The notes beneath the pieces were generated by a model. It had not been told where the DNA came from, made no database searches, and saw nothing but the letters and a program-made list of their open reading frames with translations. DNA of 35,194 bases from Nitrospinota bacterium (lineage in GTDB: Bacteria; Nitrospinota; Nitrospinia; UBA9942): assembly GCA_016194325.1 (NCBI GenBank), contig JACQBS010000157.1, forward strand, positions 1 to 35,194, in the 5' to 3' direction. Made by a program: the position numbers and the translations under genes. Each line of letters opens with the position of its first letter. Position 1 is the stretch's first letter. Below, in pieces: positions 24,394 to 33,026 of the stretch.

Positions 24394-24403
24394 TTATTTT
24401 AAG

Positions 24404-27121
24404 TTATATCTCAAGCCTTGATAGATTCTGCTGAATTTTCTCTGCCATCACAGTCAGAGACTGGTATTTTTCCTTATCCTTTTCTACAACATCTTTAGGT
24501 GCCCTGTTTATAAAGTCCAGATTTGACAATCTCTTATTCAGTGTTGCAATATCGGAGTTGATTTTTAATAGCTCCCTGCTGAGCCTGTCTCTCTCTTCCT
24601 GAATATCAATGACTCCCTCAAGAAGGACAAAAATCTCAATATCCTCTACTACAGCAGTTGCGGCCATCTTTGGCTCTTTTCCATTTCTTGTGATACTTAA
24701 GTTTTTTAATCGGGATAGCTCGGATATATATAAATTCTGCCTCTCAATCATCTGTAGTTTTTTCTCATCTCCTGTCCTTAATAGGACATCAAGCTTTTTT
24801 GCGAGGGATATATTCATTTCGCTCCTGATATTTCTTATCCCCCGTGATATCTCCATGATGAGAGTCATCTCTCTCTCAAAATAATCATTAACTAATGCCT
24901 CATTATATACAGGGAATTCAGCAGCCATGATACTCTCGCCCCTGTGAGGCAGCTGCTGCCATAGTTCTTCAGTTATAAACGGCATAAACGGGTGGAGGAG
25001 CCTCAGGCTGTTCTCCATCACATATAATAATACCGATTGTGCAGTTTTCCTTTCTTCTGCACCTGTCTGCCGTTGCACAGGCAGGGATGCGGCAAGTCTT
25101 GGCTTTATAATTTCTATATACCAATCACAGAGTTCATGCCAGAAAAACTGATAGATAATTCCTGCCGACTCATTGAATTTGTATTCGGTAAGCCCTTTCC
25201 TTGTATCTGCTATTGCCTTTTGCAGTCTGCTCAAAATCCATCTGTCGGAGAGCTGGAGATTTAAACGGCTTATATCAGAAGCGGAAACTGTATCCTTCGG
25301 CTGGCTCAGGATGTTATCCTTAAAATCCTCTAAGTTCATCATTGCAAATCTGAAGGCATTCCAGATTTTGTTTGCAAAATTTCTATATCCCTCTATCCTC
25401 TCTTCAGAGAGCTTTATATCCCTCCCTTGAGCCGCAAAGGCAGCGAGTGTAAATCTGAATGCATCAGTCCCGTATTTCTCCATCATTATGAGGGGGTCTA
25501 TGACATTTCCCTTTGACTTGCTCATTTTCTGCCCCTCTGCATCTCTCACGAGGGCATGGATGTAAACATCCTTGAATGGAATGTCTCCTCTGAACTTTAA
25601 TCCCATCATAATCATCCTTGCCACCCAGAAAAATAAGATATCAAAGCTTGTTACTAAAACCGAAGTGGGATAGAAGATCTTTAGCTCTTTTGTGTTCTCC
25701 GGCCATCCGAGTGTGGAGAAGGGCCAGAGGGCTGAGCTGAACCATGTATCAAGGACATCACTCTCCTGTTCAATATTTTTGCTTTTACATTTACTGCATT
25801 CCTTTACATCAGTTTTTGAGACTGTTATCTCACCGCAATCTTTACAATTCCATGCCGGTATCCTGTGTCCCCACCAGATTTGTCTTGAGATACACCAGTC
25901 CTTTATATTATTCATCCATTCAAAGTATGTATTCTCCCATCCCTTAGGTATTATCCTGATTCTTCCATCCTTCACAGCCTCAAGGGCAGGCTCGGAGAGG
26001 GGTTTTATCTTGACAAACCACTGCTTTGATAGATTCGGCTCAACAATCGTCTTACATCGGTAGCATTTACCGACAGAATGTGTATAATCCTCAACCTTTA
26101 ATAAAAATCCTTCCTTTTCTAAATCACTTAACAATGCCTTTCGGCACTTAAATCTGTCTAAACCTTTATATTTTCCTGCATTTTCATTCATTGTCCCATC
26201 TTTGGCAATTACCTTCACCTGAGGCAGGTTGTGCCTTGTTCCGATTTCAAAGTCATTAGGGTCATGGGCAGGTGTAATCTTTAATGCACCTGTTCCAAAA
26301 CTCTTATCCACATAGGAATCTGCAATTACAGGAATCTCTCTTTTGACTATAGGAAGGGTAACAGTTTTTCCAACAAAATTTTTATATCTTTCATCGTCAG
26401 GGTTTACTGCTACTGCTGTATCCCCAAGCATTGTCTCAGGACGTGTTGTTGCGATGATTATAAATTCATGGTTCTCCTCCTTGCCCCTTGCCCCTTGCCC
26501 CTTGCCCCTTATTATTGGATATTTTATATGATACAGATGTCCTTTTTGTTCCTCATGCTCAACCTCTAAATCTGATAGTGCCGTATGGCATCGGGGACAC
26601 CAGTTGATAAGCCTGTCACCTTTGTATATCAATCCTTCTTCATAGAGTCGGACAAAGACCTCCCTCACTGCCCTGGAGAGCCCATCATCCATTGTAAATC
26701 TCTCCCTCTCCCAGTCACAGGACGCACCGAGTCTCTTAAGCTGTCTTATTATATCACCCCCTGATTTTTCCTTCCATTTCCAGACCCTCTCAACAAATTC
26801 TTCCCTGCCGATCTTATGTCTGTCTGCCCCTTCTGCCAACAACTGCCTCTCAACAACATTCTGTGTTGCTATGCCTGCGTGGTCAGTGCCGGGCATCCAG
26901 AGGGTGTTAAAACCCTCCATTCTCTTCCATCGGGTGAGGATATCCTGAATTGTGTTGTTTAATGCATGGCCTATATGGAGTGCACCTGTTATATTTGGAG
27001 GCGGGATGACAATACAGTAAGATTTCTTGCCTGAGGTTTCATCTGCATGGAAATATCCCTTTTCCAGCCAGAATTTATACCACCGCTCTTCTATCTTTTT
27101 AGGTTCAAAGATTTTTTCCAT
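24404..27121 (-). CDS. valS: Valyl-tRNA synthetase with in-frame heptamer insertion
   Basis: A 905-residue class Ia synthetase that charges tRNA-Val. HIGH motif: PPPNITGALHIGHALN near residue 45. Editing domain: ATTRPETMLGDTAVAVNP. KMSKS motif: AEGQKMSKSKGNVIDP near 525. C-terminal coiled coil (EERDRLSRELLKINSDIATLNKRL) binds the tRNA. The start at 27121 (MEKIFEPKKIEERWYKFW) is chosen because earlier in-frame codons lie in CACAGAG repeat sequence. A GGGGCAA array of four copies (plus-strand 26481-26508) is inserted just before the ATTRPET motif, encoding RGKGQGARGKEE in what is normally a short loop. The essential gene therefore tolerates the repeat in frame. Confidence 0.97.
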   Translation of the reverse strand: MEKIFEPKKIEERWYKFWLEKGYFHADETSGKKSYCIVIPPPNITGALHIGHALNNTIQDILTRWKRMEGFNTLWMPGTDHAGIATQNVVERQLLAEGADRHKIGREEFVERVWKWKEKSGGDIIRQLKRLGASCDWERERFTMDDGLSRAVREVFVRLYEEGLIYKGDRLINWCPRCHTALSDLEVEHEEQKGHLYHIKYPIIRGKGQGARGKEENHEFIIIATTRPETMLGDTAVAVNPDDERYKNFVGKTVTLPIVKREIPVIADSYVDKSFGTGALKITPAHDPNDFEIGTRHNLPQVKVIAKDGTMNENAGKYKGLDRFKCRKALLSDLEKEGFLLKVEDYTHSVGKCYRCKTIVEPNLSKQWFVKIKPLSEPALEAVKDGRIRIIPKGWENTYFEWMNNIKDWCISRQIWWGHRIPAWNCKDCGEITVSKTDVKECSKCKSKNIEQESDVLDTWFSSALWPFSTLGWPENTKELKIFYPTSVLVTSFDILFFWVARMIMMGLKFRGDIPFKDVYIHALVRDAEGQKMSKSKGNVIDPLIMMEKYGTDAFRFTLAAFAAQGRDIKLSEERIEGYRNFANKIWNAFRFAMMNLEDFKDNILSQPKDTVSASDISRLNLQLSDRWILSRLQKAIADTRKGLTEYKFNESAGIIYQFFWHELCDWYIEIIKPRLAASLPVQRQTGAEERKTAQSVLLYVMENSLRLLHPFMPFITEELWQQLPHRGESIMAAEFPVYNEALVNDYFEREMTLIMEISRGIRNIRSEMNISLAKKLDVLLRTGDEKKLQMIERQNLYISELSRLKNLSITRNGKEPKMAATAVVEDIEIFVLLEGVIDIQEERDRLSRELLKINSDIATLNKRLSNLDFINRAPKDVVEKDKEKYQSLTVMAEKIQQNLSRLEI
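26481..26508 (-). repeat. GGGGCAA heptamer array, four copies, inside valS
   Basis: Seen on the plus strand as four TTGCCCC units between TCC and TTATT. It adds about ten residues (GKGQGARGKE) at a loop of the ValS editing domain. Confidence 0.95.
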
Positions 27122-27140
27122 ATTGAATAAAACCTGATTA

Positions 27141-27311
27141 GCCACAGAGGACACAGAGGTCACAGAGAAAGACTTAAAAATAAAGACACTGAAAGACACA
27201 GATAAGCTATGATTAGCACAGAAAAAAGAGTCATAAAAATCATAAATAATCAGTGTAAATCTGTCTCAAAAAAGATTAGTTTTTTCCTCTGTGTCTCCGT
27301 GCCTCTGTGGC
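27141..27311. repeat. Inverted CACAGAG repeat pair between valS and a response-regulator gene
   Basis: GCCACAGAGG at 27141-27150 pairs perfectly with CCTCTGTGGC at 27302-27311. The left arm continues ACACAGAGGTCACAGAG, the right arm is TCCTCTGTGTCTCCGT and the spacer is AT-rich. The right arm nearly duplicates 11803-11845. Confidence 0.8.
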
Positions 27312-27327
27312 AAATTTTATAATTTTC

Positions 27328-28419
27328 TTAACCCATCTCACTGTTTTTTATCTTCTCAATTTCCCTTTTAATAAGGGATTCAGCAAGTTCAGGGACGACA
27401 TCTGTGACTACACCTTCTATTGTCTTTGCAAGATGCGGCGTTAAGGAGAGGATTAACTTTTCTGTTTTATCTTTCAGTATGGTTTCTATGGAGTCTTTCA
27501 TAGATTTCTCAACGGATAACTTCAGTGTCTTCTCAAAAACATCTTCAGTAACTTTGATAACAATATCTTTTATCTTTTTGCTTAGAACGGATTCCTTTTC
27601 AAGTTCACTAATAAAATTATTTAAATCAGATGATGATCTGTTAGCGGTTATTGAAACAGTAGTTTCTTCCATTCGGAAGGGAGGTAGTTTCTCATCTGCC
27701 TTTTCTTCCGGTATTGAAATGAGCAGTTCTTCCTCTGCCTTCTTGATTTCATTTTTTAAATTTTCTATCTCTTCATCATTTAGCAACCCGGATATATTCA
27801 AATCCTCATCTTCTATCTTTGATTCATGGGATATAATTTCTACAGAGGAGAGAGATTCCATATTTTCATTAGTCTCATCTGTAACCTCATCGTCAGGCTT
27901 TAAAATGAGGATGTCTCCCAATTCTTTTTCCTCAAAATTATCTTCCTGCTGATTATTATCTTCAGAAAGAGCGGGTTGAGGCTGTGAAGATTCAATTTCA
28001 GCGGCAGTAATCGGCTGCTCAATACTTTCCTGAATATAGTTCAGGAAAGGTTTTTTCGCAGCAAGTTCTTTTATCTTTTTTACAAGTTCCTCAGATTTAA
28101 ACGGCTTTGTGATGCAATCATCAGCCCCTGTTTTCACAAGCACATCTGCATCAAACTCATCAAACTCATTTCTAAGCAGGAGGACAGGTATATTGCTGTA
28201 GTTTTCATCTTTTTTAAGCTTCTCGCAGAGCTCTATTCCGTTCATTCCCGGCATGACTACATCGGCTATAATAATATCAGGCATGGACTCGGTTAGCTTC
28301 TCAATAACCTTATCACCACTGCTGACAGTCGTTACTTCCACATCTTCACTTTCAAAGGCAAGCTCTACAACCTTTTGAATTGTAACACTGTCATCAGCAA
28401 ATAGTAGTTTTATAGACAT
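27328..28419 (-). CDS. Response regulator with acidic linker and helical C-terminal domain
   Basis: A 363-residue protein. Receiver domain (1-about 120): FADDSVTIQKVVELAFESED, phosphoacceptor Asp in MPDIIIADVVMPGMNG, and KPFKSEEL. The middle (about 130-265) is a low-complexity acidic linker rich in Glu, Asp and Ser. The C-terminal about 90 residues are helical (SKKIKDIVIKVTEDVFEKTLKLSV, HLAKTIEGVVTDVVPELAESLIKREIEKIKN), as in a group of deltaproteobacterial regulators. A polar-organising PopZ-like or FrzS-like role is speculative; there is no DNA-binding domain. The start is set at ATG 28419 (MSIKLLFADDS); an upstream ATG at 28446 adds nine residues of unlikely content. Confidence 0.8.
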   Translation of the reverse strand: MSIKLLFADDSVTIQKVVELAFESEDVEVTTVSSGDKVIEKLTESMPDIIIADVVMPGMNGIELCEKLKKDENYSNIPVLLLRNEFDEFDADVLVKTGADDCITKPFKSEELVKKIKELAAKKPFLNYIQESIEQPITAAEIESSQPQPALSEDNNQQEDNFEEKELGDILILKPDDEVTDETNENMESLSSVEIISHESKIEDEDLNISGLLNDEEIENLKNEIKKAEEELLISIPEEKADEKLPPFRMEETTVSITANRSSSDLNNFISELEKESVLSKKIKDIVIKVTEDVFEKTLKLSVEKSMKDSIETILKDKTEKLILSLTPHLAKTIEGVVTDVVPELAESLIKREIEKIKNSEMG

Positions 28420-28520
28420 GGTTAAATAAGTAACATATTTAAGCACACACAGTCAATATTATATTTGTTTTGACATGGAGTTTAAAACTGTTTTATAGTA
28501 AAAAATAAAACAAGAAAAAG

Positions 28521-28619
28521 ATTAAGGAGAAATGGGAAATTGAGGAAAGGGAGAAAGGAAATATTTTTAAAAAGAATTTATTTTCCCCCATCTCTCCCAC
28601 TTCCCCCTTTCTCCTTAAT
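28521..28619. repeat. Inverted ATTAAGGAGAAA pair upstream of ispG
   Basis: ATTAAGGAGAAA at 28521-28532 pairs perfectly with TTTCTCCTTAAT at 28608-28619; the interior is purine-rich on the left and pyrimidine-rich on the right. It fills most of the gap between divergent ispG and the regulator gene. Related to the repeat inside the sigma factor gene. Confidence 0.8.
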
Positions 28620-28639
28620 GGTTTTATAATTTCTATAAA

Positions 28640-29698
28640 ATGAGAAGAAAGAGCAGGGTTATTACACTCGGAAATCTTAAGATTGGCGGGGATGCACCGG
28701 TATCAGTCCAGTCAATGACAAATACAGATACAAGGAATGTAAAGGCTACATTAAACCAGATAAAAAAACTGGAAGATGCAGGATGTGAGATAATCAGGGT
28801 GGCAGTCCCTGATATGGATGCCGCAGAGAGATTAGGTGATATAAAAAAAGGTATAAAAATCCCCCTGATTGCAGATATACATTTTGATTATAGACTGGCG
28901 CTAAAATCAATACAGGAAGGTGTTGACGGGCTTAGGATAAATCCGGGAAACATTGGAGATAAGTGGAAGGTGAAAGAGGTTATAAATGCTGCAAAGGATA
29001 AAGGACTCCCTATAAGAATAGGCGTGAATGCCGGCTCTCTTGATAAAGATTTGTGGGAGAAATATGGCGGACCTACCGCTGAAGCAATGGTTGAGAGTGC
29101 CATGATGCATATAGGGATACTTGAAGATATGGATTTTAATCAGATAAAGGTATCCCTAAAGGCATCTGATATAGAAAGGACAGTGGATGCCTATCGTATG
29201 CTATCAGAAAAGGTAGATTATCCCTTTCACATTGGCATTTCGGAGGCAGGGACATTCTTTTCAGGGACTATAAAATCGGCTATAGGCATAGGTATCTTGT
29301 TAAATGAAGGTATAGGTGATACCTTAAGAGTTTCTTTGACCGCTGACCCTGTTGAAGAGATAAAGGTTGGGTTTGAAATCTTAAAGGTTCTGCGAATAAG
29401 GCAAACAAATCCTGAAGTAATTTCGTGTCCTACATGCGGCAGGTGTGAGATAGATTTAGAGTCAATTGCACTTAAGGTTGAGGATGCTGTAAAGTCTATA
29501 AAGAATCCGATTAGGATTGCCGTTATGGGATGTGTTGTGAACGGCCCAGGGGAGGCAAGAGAGGCTGACCTTGGTGTTGCAGGCGGAAAGGGCGTAGGGC
29601 TGATATTCAGAAAAGGGAAGATAGTAAAAAAGGTTAAAGAAGAAGAAATATTTGATGCCTTGCTAAATGAGGCAAAGAAACTATTAGCCATGAATTGA
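28640..29698 (+). CDS. ispG: 4-hydroxy-3-methylbut-2-enyl diphosphate synthase IspG
   Basis: A 352-residue enzyme of the MEP isoprenoid pathway that reduces methylerythritol cyclodiphosphate to HMBDP. It has the bacterial two-domain architecture. The TIM-barrel part includes PVSVQSMTNTDTRN, LIADIHFDYRLAL and RINPGNIGDKWK. The 4Fe-4S domain contains SCPTCGRCEIDL and MGCVVNGPGEAREADLG, supplying the three cysteines and the glutamate ligand. It starts at ATG 28640 (MRRKSRVITLGNLKIGG) without a strong ribosome-binding site. It is followed by proS after a repeat-filled gap. Confidence 0.96.
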   Translation: MRRKSRVITLGNLKIGGDAPVSVQSMTNTDTRNVKATLNQIKKLEDAGCEIIRVAVPDMDAAERLGDIKKGIKIPLIADIHFDYRLALKSIQEGVDGLRINPGNIGDKWKVKEVINAAKDKGLPIRIGVNAGSLDKDLWEKYGGPTAEAMVESAMMHIGILEDMDFNQIKVSLKASDIERTVDAYRMLSEKVDYPFHIGISEAGTFFSGTIKSAIGIGILLNEGIGDTLRVSLTADPVEEIKVGFEILKVLRIRQTNPEVISCPTCGRCEIDLESIALKVEDAVKSIKNPIRIAVMGCVVNGPGEAREADLGVAGGKGVGLIFRKGKIVKKVKEEEIFDALLNEAKKLLAMN

Positions 29699-29834
29699 CA
29701 CGAATGAACACGAATAAAACTTTTAGACAGTATTTACAGAATATAAAAAATAAAAATCCTGTATATCCTTTCTATATATTTTGTGTTTCTGTTTGTGTTT
29801 TTGTCCTGTTCGTGAAAATTCGTGTTAATTTGTG
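29697..29834. repeat. Inverted CACGAAT / ATTCGTG repeat pair between ispG and proS
   Basis: GACACGAATGAACACGAAT at 29697-29715 is opposed by TTCGTGAAAATTCGTGTTAATTTGTG ending about 29834. A related ATTCGTG cluster lies at about 34732-34762. Confidence 0.7.
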
Positions 29835-29857
29835 GATAAAATTTTAAGTGTGATATT

Positions 29858-31603
29858 ATGCGATTTTCAAAAATGTTTTTACCCACACTAAAGGAAGCAC
29901 CGTCTGATGCTGAGGTTATAAGCCACAAGCTCATGGTCAGGGCGGGGATGATAAGGAAGCTTGCTGCCGGAATATATGACCTTCTGCCATTAGGACTTAT
30001 GGCACAGAGGAAGGTTGAAAATATCATCAGGGAAGAGTTGAACAGGGCAGGGGCACAGGAGGTTTTTCTTCCGAGCATTCAGCCTGCTGAACTGTGGCAG
30101 GAGAGCGGGAGGTGGAATCTTTACGGAAGAGAGCTGCTCAGGGTAAAGGACAGGCACGATAGAGAATTCTGTTATGGTCCAACCCATGAGGAGGTTATTA
30201 CTGATTTAGTGAGGAGAGAGGTAAGGTCATACAGGCAGCTCCCATTAAATCTTTATCAGATACAGACAAAATTCAGAGATGAAATCCGTCCGAGATTCGG
30301 AGTTATGAGATGCAGGGAGTTTACAATGAAGGATGGATATAGTTATGATTTAGATGAAAAAGGGGTGGAAGAGACTTACAGGAAGATGTATGACGCATAC
30401 TGTAATATATTCAGGAGATGCGGGCTTAAGTTCAGGGCAGTAGAGGCTGATACTGGGCAGATAGGGGGGAGTTTGTCCCATGAATTTATGGTCATTGCAG
30501 ATTCTGGTGAGGATTCAGTAGCTACCTGTGAAAGCTGTGATTATTCGGCAAATGTAGAGAAGGCTGAGGTTCGTTCCCACGCAGAGAGTGGGAACGAGGG
30601 GGCAAGGGGCAAGGGGCAAGGGGCAAGTGAGGAAATGAAGCCTATGGAAGTTGTGAGTACGCCTGATAAAAAGAGTGTAGGTGAAGTATCAGAATTTTTA
30701 AGAGTAGAAAAGGAAAAGATAGTTAAGACACTTATATTTGAGACAGAGAACGGAATTGTTGCGGCACTTGTAAGGGGCGACCATGATGTGAATGAGGCAA
30801 AGCTTAAAAAAATGCTTAAGTGTGATGTGATAAATCTGGCAGGTGAGAAGGTTGTAGAGGATGTTACTTCTGCACCATCAGGTTTTGCGGGTCCTGTCGG
30901 ATTGAATTTAAAAATAGTGGCTGATAATTCAGTCCTTGGGATAAAGAATTTTGTTACAGGTGCAAATCTTAAAGATACCCATAGAGTTAATGTAAATATA
31001 GAGAGAGATTTTAAGATAGATTTATCAGGAGATATAAGGATGGTGAAGGATGGTGATTTGTGTCCGAGATGTAACGGGGCACTTCGGGTTTATAAGGGTA
31101 TAGAGGTGGGGCATGTGTTTAAGCTCGGCACAAAATACAGTGAGTCATTAAAGGCAGCCTATCTGGATGAAAATGGCAAGGAAAAGTTAATGGTGATGGG
31201 ATGCTATGGGATAGGTGTGGGCAGGACTGTAGCGGCATCAATTGAGCAGAATCACGATGATAATGGAATAATCTGGCCCATGCCCATTGCACCATTTCAG
31301 GCGGTTATACTCTCATTAAATATGAAGAATACAGATGTTGTCCATACCTCTGAAAATATTTACCAGACTTTAAGAGATTCCGGTATTGAGGTTTTAGTGG
31401 ATGACAGGGATGAAAGACCCGGGATAAAGTTTAAGGATGCGGACCTCATAGGAATACCGATTCAGATTATTATAGGTGAAAAAAATCTTAAGGAGGGGAA
31501 GGCGGAAATTAAGATAAGAAAGAGTAATAAAAGAATTATTGTGCCTGTCTCTGATATGGAAAAGCAAGTTAGAGAAGTAATAAAGGAATTAACCCCTGCC
31601 TAA
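29858..31603 (+). CDS. proS: Prolyl-tRNA synthetase with in-frame repeat insertions
   Basis: A 581-residue bacterial-type class II synthetase. Motifs: GIYDLLPLGLMAQRKVENIIREELNRAGAQEVFLPSIQPAELWQESGRW, FCYGPTHEEVITDLVRREV, FRDEIRPRFGVMRCREFTMKDGYS (motif 2), the editing insertion domain (VVSTPDKKSVGEVSEFLRV, ALVRGDHDVNEAKLKK) and motif 3 MGCYGIGVGRTVAASIEQ. Between two parts of the insertion domain two unrelated repeats are read in frame: a CGTTCCCAC/GTGGGAACG hairpin (30572-30596) and four GGGGCAA copies (30599-30626), giving RSHAESGNEGARGKGQGASEE. Its 3' end overlaps plsY by 15 bases (convergent). Confidence 0.96.
   Translation: MRFSKMFLPTLKEAPSDAEVISHKLMVRAGMIRKLAAGIYDLLPLGLMAQRKVENIIREELNRAGAQEVFLPSIQPAELWQESGRWNLYGRELLRVKDRHDREFCYGPTHEEVITDLVRREVRSYRQLPLNLYQIQTKFRDEIRPRFGVMRCREFTMKDGYSYDLDEKGVEETYRKMYDAYCNIFRRCGLKFRAVEADTGQIGGSLSHEFMVIADSGEDSVATCESCDYSANVEKAEVRSHAESGNEGARGKGQGASEEMKPMEVVSTPDKKSVGEVSEFLRVEKEKIVKTLIFETENGIVAALVRGDHDVNEAKLKKMLKCDVINLAGEKVVEDVTSAPSGFAGPVGLNLKIVADNSVLGIKNFVTGANLKDTHRVNVNIERDFKIDLSGDIRMVKDGDLCPRCNGALRVYKGIEVGHVFKLGTKYSESLKAAYLDENGKEKLMVMGCYGIGVGRTVAASIEQNHDDNGIIWPMPIAPFQAVILSLNMKNTDVVHTSENIYQTLRDSGIEVLVDDRDERPGIKFKDADLIGIPIQIIIGEKNLKEGKAEIKIRKSNKRIIVPVSDMEKQVREVIKELTPA
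30572..30626 (+). repeat. CGTTCCCAC/GTGGGAACG hairpin followed by four GGGGCAA copies inside proS
   Basis: The hairpin arms are 30572-30580 and 30588-30596, the heptamer copies 30599-30626. Two different repeat families sit side by side in the same loop of the gene, both in frame. Confidence 0.9.
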
Positions 31604-32242
31604 TTTTATTTTATTCTCCTCTCCTCTCCTCAGTCTCTTTATATTTGCTCTGTGTGTATAGATAATAAAGATGGGGATGATAGCCGCAAATATAATCAGC
31701 TCCGAAGGGATTGCTTCGCCTTTGGCTCGCAATGACATTATTATCAATATTATTGGGAGTGATAGAGAGGCAAGCATTGAGCCAAGGGATACATATCTTG
31801 TTATAAACAGAACAATTAAAAAGACACATGCAGCCAAAATGGTTGGTATTGGGATGACGGCAAGGAGAACACCTGTTGCAGTATTTACCCCCTTCCCGCC
31901 CTTAAATGAATGAAAAACTGTCCATACATGCCCTGTAACAGCAGCAAAACCTGATAGGATGGCGACAAGGGTAGGGGATAGGTTCGGCAAGCTCACTATG
32001 ACTGGATTTTCTCCTGTTAGAGGGCTTATAAACTTCACTGCGAAATAGCCTTTAAAAATATCCAATAGGAGGACTGTTATACCTGCCCATTTGCCAAGAA
32101 CTCTAAAGGCATTTGTTGAGCCTGCATTCCCGCTGCCATGTTCACGAATATCTATCCCTTTTAATATTTTTCCGAGGATTATGCTTGGTGATATAGAGCC
32201 GATAAGATAACTTGCTATTATGACAAGGATAATCTCAACCAT
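31589..32242 (-). CDS. plsY: Glycerol-3-phosphate acyltransferase PlsY, with repeat insertion
   Basis: A 217-residue inner-membrane enzyme that transfers acyl groups from acyl-phosphate to glycerol-3-phosphate in phospholipid synthesis. Motifs: IGSISPSIILGKILKGIDIREHGSGNAGSTNAFRVLGKW, KGYFAVKF, FHSFKGGKGVNTATGVLL and a C-terminal IFIIYTHRANIKRLRRGEENK. About five membrane helices. A single AGATTGCTTCG..CGCAATGACA repeat (31709-31736) lies inside the gene and encodes LRAKGEAIPS between two helices, in frame. The 3' end overlaps proS by 15 bases. It lies downstream of the kinase and receiver genes on the same strand. Confidence 0.94.
   Translation of the reverse strand: MVEIILVIIASYLIGSISPSIILGKILKGIDIREHGSGNAGSTNAFRVLGKWAGITVLLLDIFKGYFAVKFISPLTGENPVIVSLPNLSPTLVAILSGFAAVTGHVWTVFHSFKGGKGVNTATGVLLAVIPIPTILAACVFLIVLFITRYVSLGSMLASLSLPIILIIMSLRAKGEAIPSELIIFAAIIPIFIIYTHRANIKRLRRGEENKIKLGRG
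31709..31736. repeat. AGATTGCTTCG..CGCAATGACA repeat inside plsY (single copy)
   Basis: One arm only, in frame, between predicted membrane helices of PlsY. Same family as 8726-8802 and 34625-34706. Confidence 0.85.
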
Positions 32243-32291
32243 GTTTTTATCTTCTTTGACACTTTGACACTCTGACTCTCTGACACTTTAT

Positions 32292-32948
32292 TCAGCCCGA
32301 CTTCCATATATCAATCATCTTTTTTCCCTGTGCGTATTCGGTTTCAACGACTCTGGTAATATTTATCATCTTTGAAACTATCTCCTTAATTCTTATAGCA
32401 CTTTCTAAGATGGAGTTTAAATTTGTTGAATCTTCCTCACTAAGGTTTTCTTTCTTCATTAGTAGAAGTTCAAGATTCCCGATTATAACGGTTAAGGGGT
32501 TATTTATTTCATGTGCGGTTGTAATGCCCATCTTTACCACTGCCTCAACCTCCTCTTTTCTTAATAATTCAGCCTCCAGAAATTTGATTCTAAGCTGTGC
32601 CTTAACCCTTGCTATCAGTTCTTCAGGATTAAATGGTTTTGTTATATAGTCATTAGCCCCCGCATTTAGCCCTATAACCTTGTCCCGGACAGTACTCATT
32701 GAGGTAAGCATGATTATAGGTATCATCTTTGTATCTTTGTCAGCCTTAATTCTTTTGCATGCCTCTATGCCGTCCATTTCAGGCATCATTATATCAAGGA
32801 TTATTAAGTCGGGTTTTGTTTCTTTTATGGCATCTAAAGCCATTCTCCCCGAATATGCCTCTGCTACCTGATATTTTTCTTTTTCAAGAAAACCTCTCAC
32901 AAGGAGGGTCAGTTTCTTATCATCATCTACTACAAGTATGTTAGCCAT
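32292..32948 (-). CDS. Receiver plus DHp (histidine phosphotransfer) protein lacking a kinase ATPase domain
   Basis: A 218-residue protein. Residues 1-about 120 are a receiver domain: NILVVDDDKKLTLLVRGFLE, phosphoacceptor in KPDLIILDIMMPEMDGIEACKR, and NDYITKPFNPEEL. Residues about 138-205 are a HisKA/DHp helical hairpin with a proper H-box, ITTAHEINNPLTVIIGNLELL, but the gene ends there (IDIWKSG) with no N, G1, F or G2 boxes. The start ATG 32948 has GGAGG five bases upstream; an in-frame ATG at 32960 is less likely. It probably takes phosphate from the kinase gene upstream (33021-34577) and could act as a phosphotransfer intermediate, or be a truncated hybrid kinase. Confidence 0.85.
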   Translation of the reverse strand: MANILVVDDDKKLTLLVRGFLEKEKYQVAEAYSGRMALDAIKETKPDLIILDIMMPEMDGIEACKRIKADKDTKMIPIIMLTSMSTVRDKVIGLNAGANDYITKPFNPEELIARVKAQLRIKFLEAELLRKEEVEAVVKMGITTAHEINNPLTVIIGNLELLLMKKENLSEEDSTNLNSILESAIRIKEIVSKMINITRVVETEYAQGKKMIDIWKSG

Positions 32949-32965
32949 GAAAACCTCCATTACTT

Positions 32966-33026
32966 CAAGGTTGAGGCTAAGGCTAAGGAAAACTAATCCT
33001 TTCTTAACCTTAACCTTAACCTAAAC
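32966..33026. repeat. Inverted AAGGTTGAGGCTAAGG / CCTTAACCTTAACCT repeat pair
   Basis: The left arm runs from about 32966 to 32992 and the right arm from about 33003 to 33026, with tandem GGCTAA / TTAACC units. It fills the gap between the kinase and receiver-DHp genes. Confidence 0.65.
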
